The notes below the pieces were generated by a model. It searched no databases and was not told the origin of the DNA. It was given only the letters and a program-made list of their open reading frames with translations. The position numbers were made by a program, and so were the translations under genes. Source: Verrucomicrobiota bacterium (GTDB lineage Bacteria > Verrucomicrobiota > Verrucomicrobiia > Opitutales > Opitutaceae). Taken from it: 64,000 nucleotides of DNA. The first letter of the stretch is position 1. Every line of letters starts with the position of its first letter. The stretch is from contig JAEWBF010000020.1 in assembly GCA_023391285.1 (NCBI GenBank), positions 50,055 through 114,054 of the forward strand. The letters run 5' to 3'. Shown piece after piece: positions 1 through 8,696 of this stretch.

Positions 1-1
1 C

Positions 2-1111
2 GCGCGCGTGGACATCGGCGCAACCGGTGTCGTCGCCGCCACGCCTTCGACGCGTCGGCCCCACACGCCCGGCGGCGCCTTTCAACTCTACAACGGCGAA
101 CCGCTCCTGATCGTTTACGGCACGCAGGCCGGCGCGAATCTCGAGCCGGCCGCCAAGGCCGCCGCGCTCAGTTGGAATCCTTCCTGGATGGGCGACAACG
201 AGCCTTTCGGAAAAGATCCCGAGGATGGCGTGCCCTACTCTCACAATCTTTACGGCACGCTGCGCACCAAAGCCGACACCGCGGTGACGGCGGACGACAT
301 CGCCCGCCACCATCTCGTGTTGATCGGAACCGCCGAAGAAAACAGCGTCGTGCAACGCCTCTCCGCCGCCCTGCCGTTGCGCATCACCGATAGCGAAATC
401 GTCTGCAACGACGGCGCGACCTTCCCGCGTCGCGGTAACGCGTGGGGCTTGGTGCATCACAATCCGGAAGCGCCGGATCGCCTCATCTTCTGGGTGGGAT
501 CCGACGTTCCCGCCGCCTACGCCGCCGGCTCCATCATCCCTGCCATCCACGGCGCCGGCCTGCACGCCGCCGACCTGATCGTCGCCGATCCCGTGAATCG
601 CACCGTCGTCGCCACACGCAGCTTTGCGCCCGACTGGAGTTGGACCTCGACCGCTCCTTCGCCCGCGATCGCAACCACGCTGAATTCCGCCACCGCTCTC
701 GCCCACGCGATCGCCGAATCCGCCCGCCTCGCGGCCGGCTGCGACTACGCGATCGCCACCACGATCGATCACCTCGGCAAAGTCCCTTTCGATCCCGCCA
801 CCGCGACAATTCGCGACGTCGCCCATCTGCATTACAACGACATCATCGACATCCTCGAAATCGACGGAACGCAACTCCTGGCCCTCGACGAGAAGTTCAA
901 GACGCCGAACCCCATGCGTCCCTATCTCGCCTTCCAACCCGCTCTGTCCGCCAACGCGATCGAGTCCGCCAAGCGCTACCGCGTCGCGATCACCGCCAGC
1001 AGCACGTTCCCCGCCGGCCGGGTCATCCTCGACCTGCCGGTGAAGCAAGAGCGCACGGAGTTGACCGCCGCCGACGCAATCGAGCGCTTCCTGCCGGTCC
1101 AACCGAACTAG
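2..1111 (+). CDS. Hypothetical protein, C-terminal part (5' end outside window)
   Basis: The frame is open to the window edge, so this is probably the C-terminal part of a larger protein; the GTG at position 8 is only the first start-like codon. About 367 residues are visible, without a signal peptide or transmembrane segment. A stretch with the sense 'hhLVLIGtaeeN' and 'ILDLPV' near the end gives the impression of the C-terminal region that follows some secreted alpha/beta-hydrolase or prolyl-oligopeptidase-like domains in Verrucomicrobia and Planctomycetes, where a 'NLILFG' strand recurs. No catalytic motif is visible in the part present, so function stays open. It converges on psd. Confidence 0.6.
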   Translation, partial: ARVDIGATGVVAATPSTRRPHTPGGAFQLYNGEPLLIVYGTQAGANLEPAAKAAALSWNPSWMGDNEPFGKDPEDGVPYSHNLYGTLRTKADTAVTADDIARHHLVLIGTAEENSVVQRLSAALPLRITDSEIVCNDGATFPRRGNAWGLVHHNPEAPDRLIFWVGSDVPAAYAAGSIIPAIHGAGLHAADLIVADPVNRTVVATRSFAPDWSWTSTAPSPAIATTLNSATALAHAIAESARLAAGCDYAIATTIDHLGKVPFDPATATIRDVAHLHYNDIIDILEIDGTQLLALDEKFKTPNPMRPYLAFQPALSANAIESAKRYRVAITASSTFPAGRVILDLPVKQERTELTAADAIERFLPVQPN

Positions 1112-1122
1112 ATAAAGCGATA

Positions 1123-1204
1123 GCCGCAAAAACGCACAAAAGGCGCAAAGACGATTCATGGCGCCTCATTCCTTGCGCCTTCCGCGCCTTTTTGCGGCCA
1201 AAGG
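1123..1204. terminator. Long imperfect inverted repeat between convergent genes
   Basis: A left arm rich in GCAAAA/GGCGCAAAG pairs imperfectly with a right arm carrying CCTTGCGCCTT and GCGCCTTTTTGCGG. It lies between the stop of the first gene and the 3' end of psd, and a T-run follows on the plus strand, so it could end transcription from both sides. The arms are themselves short degenerate repeats of a GCGCAAAG unit. Confidence 0.45.
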
Positions 1205-1242
1205 TTTTTTCTCGCCACCAGGGCCAACTGAGCGCTCCCGGC

Positions 1243-2175
1243 TCAGATCGTCTCGCCCAACCGGTCACCCATCCGCGCGTAAACCTCCATGCACTCCGCG
1301 CAGGGCTGCAAAAGATCCGCGTCGAACCGGATCTTCCCCGGCTGAAACACCGTGATCACGCACGACCCGCCAAACGCAAACAACCCTTTCTCCGCGCCTT
1401 TCTCCACCGGGCGTTCCGGAATATGCGTCTGACGAATGCTCCCCACGTTCGTCGCACCGATCTCAAACATCGCCACCGTTCCAAACTCCGCCGACTCGAT
1501 CAGCGTCAGCACGCGTTTGTTCTGCACGAGATAGTGCAGGTTCGTCCGCAGCGCCACCGGGCTCACCGAATACAACCAGCCATTGATCAACCGCGGCGCC
1601 GTCGGCGTTCCGCTCACCGGAAAATGGAACCGGTGATAATCCACCGGACACAGCCGCGAGATCACCATCGCACCGCCCTTGAATTTATCCGCGAGCGGCC
1701 GCTGCCCGTCCGGCAACCGATCCTCCGCAAACAACTCCGCGAGCGTGAACGTCGAGCCTTTCACATAAAACCCCGCCGTCTGCTCCACGTGTTGAAACAC
1801 CAGATGCCGCCCATCCGCCGGAAACACCGCCACGTTTTCGCCCGGCGCAATCGGCCGCGCCTCCGGTTTTAACGCGCGATAGAAAAACTCGTTGAACGTT
1901 TTGTAGTCGAACGGCGACTTCGCGAACTCGTCCGCATCGATGTCGTAGGCCGCGATAAACGGCAGAATCCGGTTCGCACTGTAGCGCGCGTTCATCTTCC
2001 GCCCATACCACCACGAAAAAAATTTCCGCTTCGCCAACAGCCACACGAAAAACTTCCCCACCGGGTTTTCATAAGCGAACCGCAGCCACCGCTCGCCGAA
2101 CACCTTTTCCGTTTCAACCCGGCGATGATAACGATGATAGAACTGGATCGGTTCGGAAGGCATGAGAGCGCACAC
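1243..2175 (-). CDS. psd: Phosphatidylserine decarboxylase proenzyme
   Basis: The 310-aa product matches the PSD family, which makes phosphatidylethanolamine from phosphatidylserine at the inner membrane. The conserved block PVDYHRFHFPVSG lies near residues 173-186. The self-cleavage site that creates the pyruvoyl cofactor is FGGSC near residue 270, where many family members have LGST; the serine is kept. The N-terminal 100 residues (FFxRxLKPEARPI) are typical of the longer, eukaryote/Chlamydia-like PSD form. The GTG start at 2175 has GGAGG 10 nt upstream; an in-frame ATG at 2163 is the alternative. It is monocistronic here and convergent with the preceding gene. Confidence 0.93.
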   Translation of the reverse strand: MCALMPSEPIQFYHRYHRRVETEKVFGERWLRFAYENPVGKFFVWLLAKRKFFSWWYGRKMNARYSANRILPFIAAYDIDADEFAKSPFDYKTFNEFFYRALKPEARPIAPGENVAVFPADGRHLVFQHVEQTAGFYVKGSTFTLAELFAEDRLPDGQRPLADKFKGGAMVISRLCPVDYHRFHFPVSGTPTAPRLINGWLYSVSPVALRTNLHYLVQNKRVLTLIESAEFGTVAMFEIGATNVGSIRQTHIPERPVEKGAEKGLFAFGGSCVITVFQPGKIRFDADLLQPCAECMEVYARMGDRLGETI

Positions 2176-2308
2176 GCTCTACCATCCTCCCTTCGTCGCA
2201 AAGCAGAAACGACTCACGCGTCCCGCCCCCGGACATCGCCCCCAGTCACGCCTCGGGCTTCCTCCTTGCAACTGGCAGCTCGCGACGCGGTCCGGTCGTG
2301 TAAATCCG

Positions 2309-2602
2309 ATGAATACCCACGACCCTTCCCTCATCACTCAGGACGCCATCGCCCGCCGCGCCCGCCAACTCTGGGACGAACGCGGTCGCCCCATCGGCCA
2401 GGATGTTGAAATCTGGCTCGAGGCCGAACGACAACTCGTCGCCGAAACGCCTCCCGCCGCGACGGTTGTATCCACAAAACCGACACGTGCTCGCCGCCGC
2501 GCGGTCACGGCCGATCCCATCAAGCCGGAAGAGGTCAACGAGCGCCTCGACGACTTCGGCGAGCCGTCCCGCCGCAGCGCAACGTCCGTCGATCTCACGT
2601 GA
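2309..2602 (+). CDS. DUF2934 domain protein
   Basis: A 97-aa basic protein whose residues 8-40 (IARRARQLWDERGRP, then DVEIWLEAERQL) match the DUF2934 signature of a short helix pair with Arg-Gly-Arg-Pro and a Trp-x-x-Ala-Glu element. The remainder is a charged, probably disordered tail. The family has no assigned biochemical role; members are often small and associated with stress or hydrophilic behaviour. The ATG at 2309 is chosen because the preceding in-frame sequence is proline/arginine-rich and looks non-coding. Confidence 0.75.
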   Translation: MNTHDPSLITQDAIARRARQLWDERGRPIGQDVEIWLEAERQLVAETPPAATVVSTKPTRARRRAVTADPIKPEEVNERLDDFGEPSRRSATSVDLT

Positions 2603-2820
2603 ACATCCCGCTCACCCGTTGTATCAGGAATAAACCTACGGGCTTTCTCCCGACTTGGGCTGGGCATCTAACCGAGGGCGCATCGGCGTTCCACCGGCGT
2701 CCCGTTCGGCAGATCGTCAGCCCGCTTCTGCTGTCCAAGTCGACGAAACCGATTTTCGTTGTGGCCGGCGTCCTTGCGACGCCCGCGCCACAGTCCTCCT
2801 CCAACTGAACTCCTACACCT

Positions 2821-3501
2821 ATGCACCTTGCTTCTATTCTAAACTTCGCCCGCGTCGCCGGCGCCTCGGCCCTCCTCGTCTCTGCTGCCCACGCGCAATT
2901 GTCGTTGACCGGCTACCTGACCGGCTCGTTCACCGACACGCCCGGCACCTACGACACCATCTTCAATGCGCCCGACGGCAGCCAGGCCTGGATCCGTTCC
3001 GGCGTTCCCGAAACCGGCGCGGACTTCCAGACGGCCATCGAATTCAACCAAAAGAATTTCGCGAACGTCACCGGCGGTCTGGTCGCCGACAATCTCTTCC
3101 GCGTCACCAACGGCCGCACGTTGCTCGGCACCACCGCGACCGCAGCCCACTTCGACCTTTGGCTGCACCTCACCGCGCCCGACGCGTATTCGAGTCTGCT
3201 CACTCCGATCTCGTTCGCGATCGAGAACACACCGAATGGCACCGGCAATGTGGACGACGTCTACGGCATCACCGCTTCGCCGATCGCGCCGTTCCACTAT
3301 GCAGGTCACCGCGTGCAGTTCGAGTTTGTGGCGCCGGCAGCGTTTGAAATTTCGGAAAATTCCTGGACCGACGTCGGCCAACTCTACGTCACCTTCACGC
3401 CTGTTCCCGAACCTTCGACCTATGCCGCGCTGGGCGCCGCCTTGCTCGTGGGTGTCGTTGCGATCCGTCGCTTCCGTCACCGCCCCGCCGTATCCATCTG
3501 A
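2821..3501 (+). CDS. PEP-CTERM sorting-domain protein
   Basis: A 226-aa exported protein. Residues 1-25 form a signal peptide ending AHA before Gln. The C-terminus has the PEP-CTERM signal: VPEPSTYAALG, a hydrophobic segment, then the basic tail RRFRHRP. This is the sorting signal read by exosortase (EpsH family), which moves proteins to the cell surface or exopolysaccharide matrix. The middle is beta-rich and unassigned. No exosortase gene lies in the window, although an exopolysaccharide locus occurs at 57-63 kb. A terminator-like hairpin follows. Confidence 0.88.
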   Translation: MHLASILNFARVAGASALLVSAAHAQLSLTGYLTGSFTDTPGTYDTIFNAPDGSQAWIRSGVPETGADFQTAIEFNQKNFANVTGGLVADNLFRVTNGRTLLGTTATAAHFDLWLHLTAPDAYSSLLTPISFAIENTPNGTGNVDDVYGITASPIAPFHYAGHRVQFEFVAPAAFEISENSWTDVGQLYVTFTPVPEPSTYAALGAALLVGVVAIRRFRHRPAVSI

Positions 3502-3505
3502 CCCT

Positions 3506-3531
3506 GTAGGGCGGGGTCTCCCGACCCCGCC
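3506..3531 (+). repeat. REP-like hairpin headed by GTAG
   Basis: GTAG at 3506-3509 is followed by a 7-bp stem (GCGGGGT / ACCCCGC) around a 6-nt loop, directly after the stop of the PEP-CTERM gene. It has the layout of a REP element: tetranucleotide head plus palindrome. Confidence 0.5.
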
Positions 3532-3537
3532 GCAACG

Positions 3538-3575
3538 AAAGAAGCCCGACGGCCAAACACCGTCGGGCTTCTTGT
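3538..3575. terminator. Bidirectional rho-independent terminator
   Basis: A perfect 14-bp stem (AAGAAGCCCGACGG against CCGTCGGGCTTCTT) with a 7-nt loop sits between the PEP-CTERM gene and the converging DUF4142 gene. A-rich and T-rich flanks suit termination in both directions. Confidence 0.8.
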
Positions 3576-3615
3576 TCCTGCGCCTTGCGATCGCGCGACT
3601 TCGCGTCACCTCAAC

Positions 3616-4596
3616 TCACTCCGCCACCGCCGACTCGGCCAGATTCGTCGCCCGCTGCAGATGCTGCTGCAGCGAGGGCAAATGACGACTCGCGAACGAC
3701 CGCACTTCCGCATCCTCCGACTCGCGCGCCGCGCGTTCGAACAGCTTCACGTCGGCTTCATGCTGATCGACCATCATCTTCATATAACTCTTGTCGAAGT
3801 CCGCTCCGTCCTTCCGCGACAAATTGCGGTAGTGACGATCGGTTTGAATCTCTTGCGGCACCGTCGCGCTCAACGCTCCGCTCGTTCCGCTCGCTGCGCC
3901 CGATGTCGGCGCACTCGTCGCGGTGCTTCGGTTCGTGGGAGTTCCCGTCGCGGCCGGGGTCGAGGCCGTGCTCGCCGCGCCCGTTGCCCGCGGCGCTCCA
4001 TGCGTCGTCGCGATCCCAGCATTCGTCGAATCGCTCACGCCGCTGCCCGACATGCTGCGATTCGCATCCACCGACCGCTGCGGATTTGTCATGGCACTCG
4101 TCGCGAGCGCCGCCGCGTTGTCCAGCTCCACGCCTTTGCGCTGCGCGAGCTGCACGAGTTCCTGCGACATGGTGCGATGCTCCGATGCAATCTGCTGCGC
4201 ATAACTCCGCACCTCGGGATTGCTCGCCCGCTCGGCCGCGAGTTGCGAGACCGCGATCTCTTTGTGATTATCTTCGGCCGCTTTGGAAAGGAAGCGGCGA
4301 TCCGAGCGTTTCAACGACTCTCCGCCGCGATCGGCGGTCGTAGCACCGATTTGGGCCGGCTCGGACGTGGCCCGCACGTCGCTCGTTGCGCCCGCCGCCG
4401 AGCGCGTCGTCATCATATCGTCGTTCACGCCCGAGTTAACACCGCTCGCGGAGGGTGATTGGGTCGAGCGATCCGGCGCTGTAGCGGAAGTTGCCTGAGC
4501 CGCAGCAGGCGCCGCGCACAAACATACCGCGAGAAACGCAGCCGCCCACGCGGGCACGCTACGATTGAATATCGATGGATAGGGGGTTGATTTCAT
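3616..4596 (-). CDS. Exported DUF4142 protein with low-complexity insert
   Basis: A 326-aa protein starting at the ATG at 4596, which begins a clear signal peptide ending AAAAQ. Residues about 105-165 (LSKAAEDNHKEIAVSQLA, AQQIASEHRTMSQEL) and the C-terminal 85 residues (FDKSYMKMMVDQHEADVKLFE) are the two halves of a DUF4142 ferritin-like helical bundle, found in periplasmic stress proteins. Between them lies an insert of about 90 residues rich in Ala, Ser, Thr and Gly with no predicted fold. The ATG is preferred over longer frames because the extension is arginine-rich and non-coding in appearance. Function of the family is not established. Confidence 0.88.
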   Translation of the reverse strand: MKSTPYPSIFNRSVPAWAAAFLAVCLCAAPAAAQATSATAPDRSTQSPSASGVNSGVNDDMMTTRSAAGATSDVRATSEPAQIGATTADRGGESLKRSDRRFLSKAAEDNHKEIAVSQLAAERASNPEVRSYAQQIASEHRTMSQELVQLAQRKGVELDNAAALATSAMTNPQRSVDANRSMSGSGVSDSTNAGIATTHGAPRATGAASTASTPAATGTPTNRSTATSAPTSGAASGTSGALSATVPQEIQTDRHYRNLSRKDGADFDKSYMKMMVDQHEADVKLFERAARESEDAEVRSFASRHLPSLQQHLQRATNLAESAVAE

Positions 4597-4804
4597 AGCT
4601 GCGAACGGTAACGCACGCCCCATCCCCTCGCCATGGGGCGAAGCGCCGGTGCGCCGGTCAGGCCACCTTCTTCGAGAGGCGCGCCCAATCCTATCCGGCC
4701 GAACTCGCGCAGGTTGGATTGATCTCGCGCCCGAATCTCGCACAGTCCCGCCACTCTGCTGCCCCCGCACGTTTCTTCGTCAACCGCCCGCAGCTTTCCA
4801 CTCC

Positions 4805-7072
4805 ATGTTGCCGTTCGCCTTCTCCATTTTCGCCGGAGCGTTTCTGCTCTTCGCCGTGCAGCCGCTCGTCGGCAAATACATCCTGCCCTGGTTCGGCGGC
4901 GGTCCCGGCGTCTGGGCGACGTGCCTGCTTTTTTTTCAAACGCTCCTGCTCGGCGGCTACGCCTACGCGCATTTTTCCGCCACCCGCCTCACGCCCCGCC
5001 GACAAGCCGGCCTCCATCTCGCCCTGCTCGCCATCGCACTCGTGCTGCTCCCGATCATCCCCGGCGCACACTGGCGTCCACAAGGCGACGAAGATCCGAC
5101 TTGGCGCATCCTGCTCCTGCTCACCGCCAGCGTGGGTCTGCCCTATTTCGTTTTGTCCGCCACCGGGCCGCTCATGCAGCAATGGTTCAGCCAAGCGCAG
5201 CCCGGCCGCTCGCCTTACCGGCTCTACGCTCTCTCGAATCTCGGTTCTTTGATCGCGCTCGTCGGCTACCCGTTCTACTTCGAACGCGCCTTCACCCGAC
5301 AAACCCAGGCCAACCTCTGGTCCATCGGTCTCGGCATCTTCGCCTTGGGCTGCGTCTGGTGCGCCGTGCGCCTGTGGAAAACAGCAGCCGTCGTTTCGCC
5401 GACAACATCGGACGCCACGCTTCCGTCCGATCCGACCACTTCCGAAACAACGCCCCCGTTCATCGATCGTCTGCTGTGGTTCTCTCTCGCCGGCGTCGCC
5501 TCGATCATCCTCCTCGCGACAACCAATAAACTCAGCCAGGACGTCGCCGTCGTTCCCTTTCTGTGGGTGCTGCCGCTGAGTCTTTATCTCATCACTTTCA
5601 TCCTGTGTTTCGACCACCCGCGTTGGTATTCGCGTGAACTCTTCAGCGCGCTTTTTGCGCTCGGCGCCCTGGTCGACATCTACCTGCTCTTCGCCGGCCA
5701 CAACGCCCGCCTTCCTCAACAAATCATCGGCTACAGCGGCACGCTCTTCGCCGCCTGCATGCTGTGCCACGGCGAACTTTTCCAACTCCGACCTTCGCCG
5801 CGCCACCTCACGTCCTTCTATCTGCACATCGCCGCCGGCGGCGCCGCCGGCGCCTTCTTCGTCGCGATCGTCGCGCCCCTCGTCTTCTCGCGCTACCTCG
5901 AACTCCAAATCGGCATCTGGCTGCTCACCTATCTCGTCGGCGCGCTCGCGTTTCGTCACCGTAGTCTCTCGCTCGCGTTCGGCACCGCCGCCGGCGCCTT
6001 CGCTGCCACGTTTCTCCTGCCGATTCTCGAGGCGACCGCGAGTCGCAGCGGCGATCGTTCGTTCTCCGTTCTTTTTCAACAAATCCGCGCTTTCTACGCC
6101 GAACACTGGTCGTTCATCGCGTTCCTCACCGCCGCATTTCTCATCGGCGTCCTCGACCGCCGCGGTTTCGTGCGCCAATGGCAGCTGCGAGTCGGCAATT
6201 TTCTCATGCTGTTCTCCGTCGGCATCGGCATCCTCTTCGTTGCCCAGGTCCGCAAGGATTCCGCCAGCGCGATCACGACGATGCGCAATTTCTACGGCGT
6301 GCTGAAGGTCTTCGAATACAACCGCGACCTTCCCGACCAACACTATCATTCGCTCGTTCACGGGGTCACCTCGCACGGCCTCCAGTTCGCTTCGCCTCCG
6401 CAATCCACGTGGGCCACCACGTATTACGGTCCGACCAGCGGCATCGGCCACGCCATCGATCACCTGCCCGCGCGCGAACCCTGGCACATCGGCCTCGTCG
6501 GACTCGGCACCGGCACGGTCGCCGCCTACGGCCGTGCCGGCGATCGCGTTCGCATTTACGAGATCAACCCCCAGGTCGAGGAACTCGCCCGCTCCCAATT
6601 CACCTACCTCGAAGACACTCCCGCCGACGTCCACGTGGTCATGGGCGACGCGCGTCTCACGATGGAACACGAACTCGAGCGCAACGAGTCCCAGCAATTC
6701 GATGTCCTCGCGCTCGACGCGTTCAGCAGCGACGCCATCCCCGCCCACCTCCTCACCGTCGAAGCCTTTTCCGCCTACTTCGCCCATCTCAAACCCAACG
6801 GCATCCTCGCGATCCACACGTCCAACCGCTACCTCGACCTCCAACCCGTCGTGGAAACCGCCGCCGCTCACTTCGGCTACAGCACCGTCACCCTCTCCGA
6901 TTCGCCCGACGACAAAAACTGGTGGCTCTTTCGCAGCACCTGGGTCCTCGTCACGAAAAACGAAGACATCCTCGGCAACGAACCCCTCCTCCTCGGCGCC
7001 GAACCCGTCTCCGAACGCAAAGTCACTCTCTGGACCGACGACCACACCAGCCTCTACGAAATCCTAAAATAG
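4805..7072 (+). CDS. Membrane-fused spermidine-synthase-like protein (copy 1)
   Basis: A 755-aa protein. Residues 1 to about 500 contain many transmembrane helices, beginning MLPFAFSIFAGAFLLFAVQP. The C-terminal 230 residues form an SAM-dependent methyltransferase-fold domain of the spermidine synthase family, with the glycine loop GLGTGTVAAYG near residues 563-573, an acidic strand end (IYEINP) and DALALDAFSSDAIP-like motif. Such membrane fusions are common in Planctomycetes and Verrucomicrobia, but polyamine synthesis has not been shown for them. The start at 4805 is chosen because the sequence before it lacks coding character and the membrane segment begins there. A second, different fusion protein occurs at 38472-40982. 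Confidence 0.85.
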   Translation: MLPFAFSIFAGAFLLFAVQPLVGKYILPWFGGGPGVWATCLLFFQTLLLGGYAYAHFSATRLTPRRQAGLHLALLAIALVLLPIIPGAHWRPQGDEDPTWRILLLLTASVGLPYFVLSATGPLMQQWFSQAQPGRSPYRLYALSNLGSLIALVGYPFYFERAFTRQTQANLWSIGLGIFALGCVWCAVRLWKTAAVVSPTTSDATLPSDPTTSETTPPFIDRLLWFSLAGVASIILLATTNKLSQDVAVVPFLWVLPLSLYLITFILCFDHPRWYSRELFSALFALGALVDIYLLFAGHNARLPQQIIGYSGTLFAACMLCHGELFQLRPSPRHLTSFYLHIAAGGAAGAFFVAIVAPLVFSRYLELQIGIWLLTYLVGALAFRHRSLSLAFGTAAGAFAATFLLPILEATASRSGDRSFSVLFQQIRAFYAEHWSFIAFLTAAFLIGVLDRRGFVRQWQLRVGNFLMLFSVGIGILFVAQVRKDSASAITTMRNFYGVLKVFEYNRDLPDQHYHSLVHGVTSHGLQFASPPQSTWATTYYGPTSGIGHAIDHLPAREPWHIGLVGLGTGTVAAYGRAGDRVRIYEINPQVEELARSQFTYLEDTPADVHVVMGDARLTMEHELERNESQQFDVLALDAFSSDAIPAHLLTVEAFSAYFAHLKPNGILAIHTSNRYLDLQPVVETAAAHFGYSTVTLSDSPDDKNWWLFRSTWVLVTKNEDILGNEPLLLGAEPVSERKVTLWTDDHTSLYEILK

Positions 7073-7073
7073 T

Positions 7074-7168
7074 CCCAGTCCGTCGTCCCGTAGTCAGTGG
7101 TCCGTGGTCCGTTGTCCGTTGTCCGTAGTCCGTGGTCCCGTAGTCCGTAGCCCCGTAGTCCCGTAGAA
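7074..7168. repeat. Degenerate heptamer tandem array (GTCCGTN)
   Basis: About twelve head-to-tail copies of a 7-8 nt unit of the form AGTCCGT / GGTCCGT / TGTCCGT fill most of the gap between the spermidine-synthase-like gene and the DUF2231 gene. Unit length varies by one base where an extra C is inserted. Confidence 0.85.
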
Positions 7169-7266
7169 TTTCCCTATTCCACGCGCGCAACGGGAACCAA
7201 CCGCCCCGAGCGCCCACTGTGCGACAACCCCGCGCCCGTCGCCCGCGACACCGCGCGCCCTGCACC

Positions 7267-7782
7267 ATGAAGCTCTCGGAAATCCTCCAAGGCAAATGGC
7301 TCGGTCATCCCCTGCACGCCGCGCTCGTGCACGTTCCGATCGGCGCCTGGCTGGTCGCCTGCGCGATTGATGTCGCTTTCTTCGCCGGCTGGATCACCGG
7401 CCCCGTTCCGCTCCGTCTCGCGCAATACGCCGTCGCCTTCGGCCTCCTCGGTGCCGTCATCGCGATCCCTCCAGGACTGGCCGACTGGATGCAGATCAAA
7501 CCCGACAAGCCGGCGAAAAAACTCGGCGTTTACCACATGCTCCTCAACGCCGCCGCTGCCGCACTCTGGGGCGTTAACCTCGCGCTGCGCCTCGACACTC
7601 CCGATGCCGTCACGACCGCCATCCTCCTGACATCGCTCGGCGGCACCGCCCTGTTGTTCGTCAGTGCCTACATCGGTTCGCTCATGGTTTACGACCACGG
7701 CATCGGCGTCGCCCGTTTCTCCAAGAAAGAACTCCGCCAACGCGCCGCCCGCGCCGGCTCGCGTGTGCCGGAAGAATCCTGA
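7267..7782 (+). CDS. DUF2231 membrane protein
   Basis: A 171-aa protein starting with ATG at 7267. It opens with the DUF2231 hallmark GHPLHAALVHVPIGAW (His-Pro-x-His plus His-x-Pro-Ile) and has four to five transmembrane helices; the conserved histidines near the first helix suggest metal or haem contact, but that is not established for the family. It ends 8 nt before the next gene, whose N-terminal half is a homologous DUF2231 unit, so the two look like a tandem duplication within one operon. A heptamer repeat array precedes it. Confidence 0.88.
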   Translation: MKLSEILQGKWLGHPLHAALVHVPIGAWLVACAIDVAFFAGWITGPVPLRLAQYAVAFGLLGAVIAIPPGLADWMQIKPDKPAKKLGVYHMLLNAAAAALWGVNLALRLDTPDAVTTAILLTSLGGTALLFVSAYIGSLMVYDHGIGVARFSKKELRQRAARAGSRVPEES

Positions 7783-7790
7783 CTCGCGCC

Positions 7791-8618
7791 ATGTCCACCG
7801 CGAAAAACCTCCTCCTCGGCAAACCCGTGCGCAGCCCGCTGCACCCCGCGCTGGTGCACCTGCCGATCGCGCTCTTTCCGCTCAGCCTCCTGCTCGACGT
7901 GATAAGTTGGATACGCCCCGACCCCGATCTTCATCTCGTCGCCGCCTCCTTCTACTGCATCTGCGCCGGTCTGACCACCGGCCTCATCGCCGGCCTCTTC
8001 GGCTTCATCGACTTCTCCGAAATCCGTCGCGACCACCCGGTGCGCAAACCCGCAACGGTCCACATGATTCTCAATCTCGTCGCACTCGGCTTGTTCGCCC
8101 TCGGCGCCGTTCTCCGCGCGAATCGCCTCGATCTTGAACAGACTCCGATTCTCCCCGTCCTCATCTCCTTCATCGGAGTCGGCCTGCTTTCTTATTCCGG
8201 CTATCTCGGCGGCCACCTCGTTTACGGCGAAGGCGTCGGCGTTGGCCGTCACCGCCACAAACCGCTTTTCCCCGACGAAACCCTCACGGCGCCACGCGGT
8301 GACGCCGTCCTCGTCCCCGTCGCCGACTCCTCTGCGCTCGTCGAGTCCGGCACGCTCCGCGTGAAAGTCGGCGGCACCGCCGTAACGCTCGCCCGTCACG
8401 ACGGCAAAGTTTACGCCGTCCAGGAATACTGCACGCACCGCTACGGTCCCCTTTCCGAGGGAAAGATCGCCGACTGCGAAGTCACCTGCCCCTGGCACAA
8501 TTCCCGTTTCGACCTCCGCACCGGCAAAGTCACCGCCGGCCCCGCCAAAGTGGACCTGAAAACCTTCCGCTGCGAAGAACGCGACGCCCAAATCTGGATC
8601 GAGTCGCCAGCGAAATAG
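7791..8618 (+). CDS. DUF2231-Rieske fusion protein
   Basis: A 275-aa protein. Residues 1-160 repeat the DUF2231 membrane unit of its neighbour (SPLHPALVHLPIALFP). Residues about 180-270 form a Rieske [2Fe-2S] domain with C214-x-H216 and C233-x-x-H236 (CTHR and CPWH), the usual cluster ligands, plus GxxxL spacing typical of ferredoxin-type Rieske domains. This gives a membrane-anchored one-electron carrier; the partner is unknown. It is co-transcribed with the upstream DUF2231 gene, and the two proteins probably interact through their membrane parts (inference). Confidence 0.9.
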   Translation: MSTAKNLLLGKPVRSPLHPALVHLPIALFPLSLLLDVISWIRPDPDLHLVAASFYCICAGLTTGLIAGLFGFIDFSEIRRDHPVRKPATVHMILNLVALGLFALGAVLRANRLDLEQTPILPVLISFIGVGLLSYSGYLGGHLVYGEGVGVGRHRHKPLFPDETLTAPRGDAVLVPVADSSALVESGTLRVKVGGTAVTLARHDGKVYAVQEYCTHRYGPLSEGKIADCEVTCPWHNSRFDLRTGKVTAGPAKVDLKTFRCEERDAQIWIESPAK

Positions 8619-8696
8619 TGACTGCCGGCGCCGGCACCACCGGCGCCTCGTTTTCTACACTAGAGTTCGACGTCCTTGGAGAGGGCTTCGTTGCGC

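Noticed and set aside
4649..4804. An N-terminal extension of the spermidine-synthase-like protein
   Set aside because: The extension is Arg/Pro-rich with no homologous look, and the membrane domain begins at 4805.
4691..7045. A minus-strand frame opposite the spermidine-synthase-like gene
   Set aside because: It is an Asp/Glu/Gly-rich shadow with no domains.
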